NCBI GenBank assembly: GCA_965214115.1
Contig: CBDCAU010000009.1
Coordinates: 62,001 to 126,000 of the forward strand
Source: Owenweeksia sp965214115
Lineage (GTDB): Bacteria > Bacteroidota > Bacteroidia > Flavobacteriales > Schleiferiaceae
Direction: 5' to 3'
DNA length: 64,000 nt
Numbering within the stretch: the stretch's first letter is position 1; each line of letters opens with the position of its first letter. Made by a program: the position numbers and the translations under genes. The notes below the pieces were generated by a model. It was not told the origin of the DNA. It worked only from the letters and a program-made list of their open reading frames with translations, and ran no database searches. Below, in pieces: positions 61,725-64,000 of this stretch.

Positions 61725-63479
61725 TCAAAACCGATACACAAACCCCAAATTAAACCCAATCCCCTGCGCCTTGTACCCCAAGTACAAATCATAGCTGGTA
61801 CTCAGCAAGTTGGTTACTTCCGCGAAGGCCGACAGGCGCGGGCTGTACAGATATTCAAACTCCAAATCGGCAGCGAGGTAGGCGGGCAAAGTGTTTTCCA
61901 AAACTTTGTTCGGACTTTGCAAAAACGCCTCGCGCGGGCCGGTATAATTCAAATCGGCCGCCAAGCGCAGCTTTTCGCGAAACGTGTAATCCACGCCCAC
62001 CCCCGCGATGAGATTCGCACGGTGCCACGCCTCAAACTGTTCCTTGGGAAGAAAACTCCGCAGCTCGCCAAACGCACTGGCTTTCAGTTTTTTAACAATG
62101 TCCATCGACACTTCGCCACGGAAATAAAAAGTAGGAATATTGTCATAAATGGCGCGCAGTGCGGGGAAATCATCTTCAGCCGTGAAAGCGCTGTCTTGAT
62201 AAAAAGGGTCGCGGTAAAACAGCACCCCGTTTTTCTGAACCCGCCAACCCGCGCGCAAATGGTAGCTGGTGTTGGCGCTTATCAAACCTTGCAATCCGCC
62301 AAACACGTCGAACTCCCGTGTTGGTTTCAAAATTTCCGCCGGCTGCAAATACGGATTTTCCAAAGTCAGATTGCGGTAGGAATTATGGCGCAATTGCCCG
62401 TTCATCCCCGCGTAGCCCGCGATGACTTCATCCACAAAATTGTATTTCAACAAAACCTCTGGAAAAAAGTACAATCCAAACTGATTTTCCCGAAAGTCAG
62501 ATTTGTAGTTATTCGCATATAAATTGATGCCCAAATCAAACAAAAAGCTACCAATTTTCCGCTGCACTTTGGGACGAAATTGTAAAGTAAAATTGCTTTG
62601 TTCGCCGTCCCAATTCGTGTCATTCACCACATTGTCAAATTGGGTATTGAAATACTGCACGTTCACACCCAAATCCAACTCCTCGCCCTTTGCCGGAATT
62701 TGCCATTGCGAACGCAGATTCAGGTAATTTTCATTGGCATCAAATCGGTCGGAAAAATTGTAAAAACGCAAACCCGCCTCGTCCAGCCAGCCCAAGTCTT
62801 TCTGGTTTTTCCCGATGATGCGCGTGTCAAAATCATACTGGCGAAACCAGTTGTATTTCGGGTCGGGTGGCGGTTCCGTGATTGCAGGCTGAAAACCACT
62901 TCTATCAATATTGTCAATTCCATAATAACTGTACTTATCCCACCGCCCAAAAAACTGCGTTTCCCATTTCAGCTTCCGATAAAACCGATTGTAATACGCG
63001 CCCAACTCATTGTTGCTCAGTTGGTTGTTTTCAAAAATCCTTTCGCGCACCCCCGTTTTGGTTGAAAAATGTTTGCCCCAAAACCCATAGCCGTATTCCG
63101 AAGAGCGGCCGCCGTTCCAGTACAATTCCGCAATCGGCGTGGTGTAAATCCCGAAGCCGAGTTTCACCATCCCGTTCTGCAATTCGTCCACCGGCACCTT
63201 CGCAATCCGCGCCGGACTGAGCGGCTCCGGCTCACTTTTCACCGCAATCGGCTGGCTCGAAATCCGGTAATTGACCGGCAGTTTTTCGGTCGTCGTATCC
63301 TCAAATTCCGGCGTCTCCGAAAACTTCACCGCCTCGCCCGCTTGCGCCTTGTATTTTTCGGTCACATTCAGTTCAAATTGACCGAGGTTTCCGCCTTCGT
63401 TTCCCGTGGGTTGGGCTACTATTTTTAGTGATAAAAATAGGAGTGGAAAAAGGGGAATTATTTTTTGAAATAATTTCAT
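61725..63479 (-). CDS. TonB-dependent-receptor-like outer-membrane barrel
   Basis: 584 residues with a signal peptide (MKLFQKIIPLFPLLFLSLKIVAQ). From about residue 115 on it consists of amphipathic strands with the typical YW..., aromatic-girdle pattern, ending NLGFVYRF, a barrel-closing Phe. The N-terminal 100 residues are polar and do not show the TonB plug motifs, so it may be a plugless barrel of the receptor family. Function unknown. Confidence 0.7.
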   Translation of the reverse strand: MKLFQKIIPLFPLLFLSLKIVAQPTGNEGGNLGQFELNVTEKYKAQAGEAVKFSETPEFEDTTTEKLPVNYRISSQPIAVKSEPEPLSPARIAKVPVDELQNGMVKLGFGIYTTPIAELYWNGGRSSEYGYGFWGKHFSTKTGVRERIFENNQLSNNELGAYYNRFYRKLKWETQFFGRWDKYSYYGIDNIDRSGFQPAITEPPPDPKYNWFRQYDFDTRIIGKNQKDLGWLDEAGLRFYNFSDRFDANENYLNLRSQWQIPAKGEELDLGVNVQYFNTQFDNVVNDTNWDGEQSNFTLQFRPKVQRKIGSFLFDLGINLYANNYKSDFRENQFGLYFFPEVLLKYNFVDEVIAGYAGMNGQLRHNSYRNLTLENPYLQPAEILKPTREFDVFGGLQGLISANTSYHLRAGWRVQKNGVLFYRDPFYQDSAFTAEDDFPALRAIYDNIPTFYFRGEVSMDIVKKLKASAFGELRSFLPKEQFEAWHRANLIAGVGVDYTFREKLRLAADLNYTGPREAFLQSPNKVLENTLPAYLAADLEFEYLYSPRLSAFAEVTNLLSTSYDLYLGYKAQGIGFNLGFVYRF

Positions 63480-64000
63480 ATCAAATATTTTAGATAAAAT
63501 GTAACATCAGTTTTTTAAAATCCTATAGAAAACTTTGTCATAGCTTTTACAGGTGTCGCCCCGCTGGGGCTTCAAAAACTTCTTCTCTTATTTCTTCAAT
63601 CACCGCCCTTACGGACGGTGCTACAATCATTTCGCCTCTACGAGGCTTTTTCGTCTTGCAAATTTCATAGCCCCAGCGGGGCGGAATGTCTGTTGCGCCA
63701 CCTGTTAGGGCGGCGTTTTCCAATGGCTCGCCGCTTCTAAAAAGCCCCAGCGGGGCGACACGCATTTCTATTTCAAAAATTTCAGCACCTCCCCCTGTTT
63801 TCTAAAATTTTCTTAAAAATTTTAGAAATCTGTCCCCCTCTAAAGGGGGACAATCGCCCGTCCAACCAACTCGGAAAAACTCCGGCTACACGGCACGGTC
63901 GAAGAAGGCATCGACCCTGGCCCCCTCCTTGGAGGGGGTGCCGAGGCCCCGATAGCAATCGGGGGAGGCGGGCCTGCCTGCCGGCAAAGGCAGGGGAGGA
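63480..64000. repeat. Repeat-rich end of window
   Basis: GCCCCAGCGGGGC palindromic units occur near 63555-63573, 63669-63684 and 63743-63760, with CCGCCCTTACGGACGGTG and GCCTCTACGAGGC hairpins between them. From about 63785 C-rich CCCCTCTAAAGGGGG units and CTGCCTGCCGGCAAAGGCAG follow. A 72-codon frame across this block is a repeat translation, not a gene. Confidence 0.65.

Noticed and set aside
63547..63765. 72-codon minus-strand frame
   Set aside because: It translates a palindromic GCCCCAGCGGGGC repeat block; such frames are often called as hypothetical proteins but have no gene structure here.

Overview
The window is a chromosomal segment of a Bacteroidota bacterium, probably from the Saprospiria/Chitinophagia side of the phylum (the family is a guess). 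Supporting signs: a type IX secretion C-terminal sorting domain, several families typical of the phylum (DUF4476, DUF5723, OstA-like, CbpA/CbpM, TonB-receptor-like barrel), almost no Shine-Dalgarno sequences, TAnnTTTG -7 promoter boxes before several genes including gyrA and gyrB, and many TTG/GTG starts. No rRNA, tRNA, CRISPR array, prophage or classical insertion sequence was recognised.

Layout. 0-5.3 kb: tail of rpsP, then rimM, a tRNA1(Val) methyltransferase-like gene and a sulfotransferase-like gene; a saccharopine dehydrogenase-family gene divergent from a DUF4476 protein; a DUF423 membrane protein. 5.2-8.3 kb: a tandem segmental duplication in which the 3' end of the DUF423 gene, an outer-membrane-type protein and the pckA upstream flank occur twice; the second barrel gene is frameshifted in a homopolymer. 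8.3-18.2 kb: pckA, an alpha/beta hydrolase, a single-chain restriction-modification enzyme followed by an AlkC-like repair protein, a thiolase, a ParDE toxin-antitoxin pair, an NlpC/P60 peptidase and an orphan UmuD-like protein. 18.3-27.5 kb: OmpA lipoprotein, ZIP transporter with a DUF3883 protein, methyltransferase, TauE-like transporter, a membrane protein with HELFH, and a lipoprotein/DUF5723 pair. 27.7-41.1 kb: rel, fur, a zeta-toxin-like pair, purA, an OstA-like gene, a CAP protein, a thioredoxin-fold protein, a DUF2520/KdsC/UbiA/Maf run with overlapping ends, and cbpA-cbpM.

41.3-46.2 kb is an accessory island on the minus strand: a DUF6934-like gene with a small basic partner, a tandem array of paralogues of that partner, an EcoRV-like restriction-modification operon, and a three-gene operon of unknown function. 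46.4-63.5 kb holds clpC, gyrA, an orphan ParD, a T9SS-exported sugar dehydrogenase, a frameshifted membrane protein, a second cassette array, gyrB and an outer-membrane barrel.

The strongest novel signal is a two-part gene module: a DUF6934-type protein of about 145-180 residues followed after 10-14 bases by a protein of about 56-64 residues. It occurs as three degenerate tandem cassettes directly behind gyrB and once more at 41.4-42.1 kb, with extra solo copies of the small gene. The two extra gyrB-proximal units carry a duplicated, mostly synonymously diverged copy of the 3' end of gyrB. The arrangement resembles a toxin-antitoxin or selfish module that spreads by local duplication or recombination at the gyrB 3' end; this function is inference.

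Intergenic DNA is dense in short palindromic repeat families: an ACGCAGATTTCGC family, a GGCTAAAGCC family, a GCCCCAGCGGGGC family and C/G-rich flanks. Two copies of the first family lie inside the 5' ends of coding sequences.
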